The translations under genes and the position numbers were made by a program. A DNA stretch of 48,103 nt, from positions 1 to 48,103 of IMG/VR virus record IMGVR_UViG_3300027861_000046. One strand, given 5' to 3'. This document shows, in pieces, positions 47,187-48,103 of this stretch; positions within the stretch are counted from its first letter, which is position 1, and the number at the start of each line of letters is the position of its first letter. Below the pieces are notes generated by a model, which saw only the letters and a program-made list of their open reading frames with translations, was not told the origin of the DNA and did no database searches. This stretch comes from a virus.

Positions 47187-47321
47187 TTATTTTTTCGGTG
47201 TTAGAGGTTCAATTTTTTCCATTTCATTCCATATTTCCTCAAAATCTTTAAAATTCCATTCATCATAAGAGTTCCAAAAATCTTCCCAGTCTTTTTGGGA
47301 ATTGGTGACATCTTCATTCAT
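47187..47321 (-). CDS. Small Trp/Glu-rich unknown protein (44 aa)
   Basis: The product is MNEDVTNSQKDWEDFWNSYD, EWNFKDFEEIWNEMEKIEPL and TPKK. It has four tryptophans and many acidic residues in a helix with an i, i+4 aromatic pattern. It overlaps the upstream gene's end by 8 bp and is followed 2 bp later by the 76-residue gene. Function unknown. Confidence 0.6.
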   Translation of the reverse strand: MNEDVTNSQKDWEDFWNSYDEWNFKDFEEIWNEMEKIEPLTPKK

Positions 47322-47475
47322 GAGAGTTAAGTTCATCTTTAATTGCCTGTTCCATGAAAGATTGGATTTCCTTACTGGTCATTGTATTTAACCAACTCCA
47401 GTTAGGATCTTCTTTATCCCATTCAAGATCAAATGAACCATCTTCATTCTGATGAACTTTAAGAGAATCAGTCAT
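47314..47475 (-). CDS. Small acidic unknown protein (53 aa)
   Basis: The product is MTDSLKVHQNEDGSFDLEWD, KEDPNWSWLNTMTSKEIQSF and MEQAIKDELNSHE. The pattern 'xLKVxxNEDGSFxLEWDKxDPxWxWLNxMTxxEIxxFxxQAI' is a small cyanophage family with an EF-hand-like acidic turn. It overlaps both neighbours by 8 bp. Function unknown. Confidence 0.65.
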   Translation of the reverse strand: MTDSLKVHQNEDGSFDLEWDKEDPNWSWLNTMTSKEIQSFMEQAIKDELNSHE

Positions 47476-47641
47476 CTTTCTGTTTCCTACGAACTTTTTT
47501 CATTTCTTTCATCTCAGATTTAATCATTTGATATGCATCTTCTGATGAAAGTTTATTTGCCATTTCCATAGCAGTAATGATTTCTACTCTCGTTCCAAAA
47601 TGTTGTAGTGCCTTTTCAAAATCATCTAATTCTTCGTACAT
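47468..47641 (-). CDS. Small helical unknown protein (57 aa)
   Basis: The product is MYEELDDFEKALQHFGTRVE, IITAMEMANKLSSEDAYQMI and KSEMKEMKKVRRKQKDD. 'FEKALxHFGTRVEIIxAMEMANKLSSEDAYQMIKxEMKxMK' is typical of small helical phage proteins with a basic tail. It starts 2 bp after the upstream stop and overlaps the next gene by 8 bp. Function unknown. Confidence 0.7.
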   Translation of the reverse strand: MYEELDDFEKALQHFGTRVEIITAMEMANKLSSEDAYQMIKSEMKEMKKVRRKQKDD

Positions 47642-47643
47642 AA

Positions 47644-47898
47644 TTACAAATCCTTGTAGGATCCTCCACCAGAAACAACTATGGTATGATCATCTAAAGT
47701 CCCATCCTGCTCACATTTGAGATGAAATCTTGTCATGATGATTACATTATCTCTAACAGCACCAGTGAGCATTTTGCGTCCTTGTTTAGTCATCGAAGAA
47801 AACAAACCATAACGAGTTTCCCAAACATAGAAACACTCGTCAATAAGTTCGGCACCTTCTGGTATAATGACTTCTGGTTTTGTATCAGTTTGAATCAT
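47644..47898 (-). CDS. Small unknown protein (84 aa)
   Basis: From the ATG at 47898 the product is MIQTDTKPEVIIPEGAELID, ECFYVWETRYGLFSSMTKQG and RKMLTGAVRDNVIIMTRFHL. It ends HTIVVSGGGSYKDL. The aromatic beta pattern (YVWETRYGLFSSMTKQGRKM) looks like one small beta domain. The ATG lies inside the end of the upstream gene (14 bp overlap). Function unknown; a similar gene is common in cyanophages. Confidence 0.72.
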   Translation of the reverse strand: MIQTDTKPEVIIPEGAELIDECFYVWETRYGLFSSMTKQGRKMLTGAVRDNVIIMTRFHLKCEQDGTLDDHTIVVSGGGSYKDL

Positions 47899-48103
47899 TG
47901 TTTTCTTCCGGTGGTTTTTTATTGAATCCAAAAGGTCCTACTTTAGTTTCAGACCTTTTCTTCATAACAACACCAGCAAGAGACTCCATAATTTTAAGGA
48001 TGTCTTCTGCCTTAGCACCTTCACCAAGTTCTTTGGCAACATAAAAATACTTATCAAAGAACTCTTGACTGTGCTCTTTATAGTCTTCGACTGTGATTGG
48101 TTG
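47885..48103 (-). CDS. Partial gene at the right edge: helical unknown protein
   Basis: The frame is open from the right edge to TGA at 47885, giving at least 72 residues: QPITVEDYKEHSQEFFDKYF, YVAKELGEGAKAEDILKIME and SLAGVVMKKRSETKVGPFGF ending NKKPPEENNDSN. The N-terminus is outside the window. It is a mostly helical protein with a flexible tail, of a kind often found with small cyanophage early genes. Function unknown. Confidence 0.75.
   Translation of the reverse strand, partial: QPITVEDYKEHSQEFFDKYFYVAKELGEGAKAEDILKIMESLAGVVMKKRSETKVGPFGFNKKPPEENNDSN

Overview
The window comes from a T4-like myovirus infecting marine picocyanobacteria (Synechococcus or Prochlorococcus). Three things point there: a T4-type neck and baseplate gene order (gp25, gp6, gp7, gp8, then gp13, gp14, gp15, gp16) in strongly AT-rich DNA; very large baseplate proteins of the cyanophage type (YHYH domain, DUF4815-like N-terminus); and a phage CP12 gene, whose product targets the cyanobacterial Calvin cycle. 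Every gene I can support lies on the minus strand, so transcription runs from high to low coordinates. I saw no tRNA, rRNA, CRISPR array or insertion sequence.

Region 1 (1-28.5 kb) is the late structural block. Read in transcription order it holds gp25, gp6, a 3955-residue gp7-like wedge protein, gp8, a 2458-residue structural protein where T4 has gp9-gp12, three small structural or unknown genes, gp13, gp14, gp15, gp16 (small terminase) and a truncated gene at the left edge. T4-type late promoters (TATAAATA on the minus strand) sit before gp25, gp8 and the 114-residue gene. Two beta-rich sequence modules recur across gp7, gp8, gp14, gp15 and the 2458-residue protein.

Region 2 (28.5-32.7 kb) holds conserved small genes, a GT-A-like glycosyltransferase with its own sigma70-like promoter, an AbrB-like protein, a HicA-like protein and a ligase-like nucleotidyltransferase. 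Region 3 (32.7-36.4 kb) is a run of tiny genes separated by two families of repeated intergenic DNA: a roughly 90-110 bp cassette in seven copies and a GTTA/GTGA-rich linker in about nine. It ends in a nested palindrome. Region 4 (36.4-37.1 kb) is mostly non-coding and looks like a replication origin: a spaced CTCGT array, 11/22-bp phased AT-rich iterons, then three DnaA boxes exactly 21 bp apart.

Region 5 (37.1-41.5 kb) is another set of overlapping small genes, several with start/stop overlaps, behind short promoter cassettes. Region 6 (41.4-44.1 kb) is a restriction-modification-like locus: a PD-(D/E)xK nuclease, a ParB-like protein and a DPPY-type DNA methyltransferase. Region 7 (44.1-48.1 kb) has a SprT-like metallopeptidase, conserved unknown genes, cp12 and a chain of very short overlapping genes. 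In regions 5-7 early-type promoters are often fused to a stem-loop or terminator, like the mobile promoter/stem-loop cassettes described in other T4-type phages.
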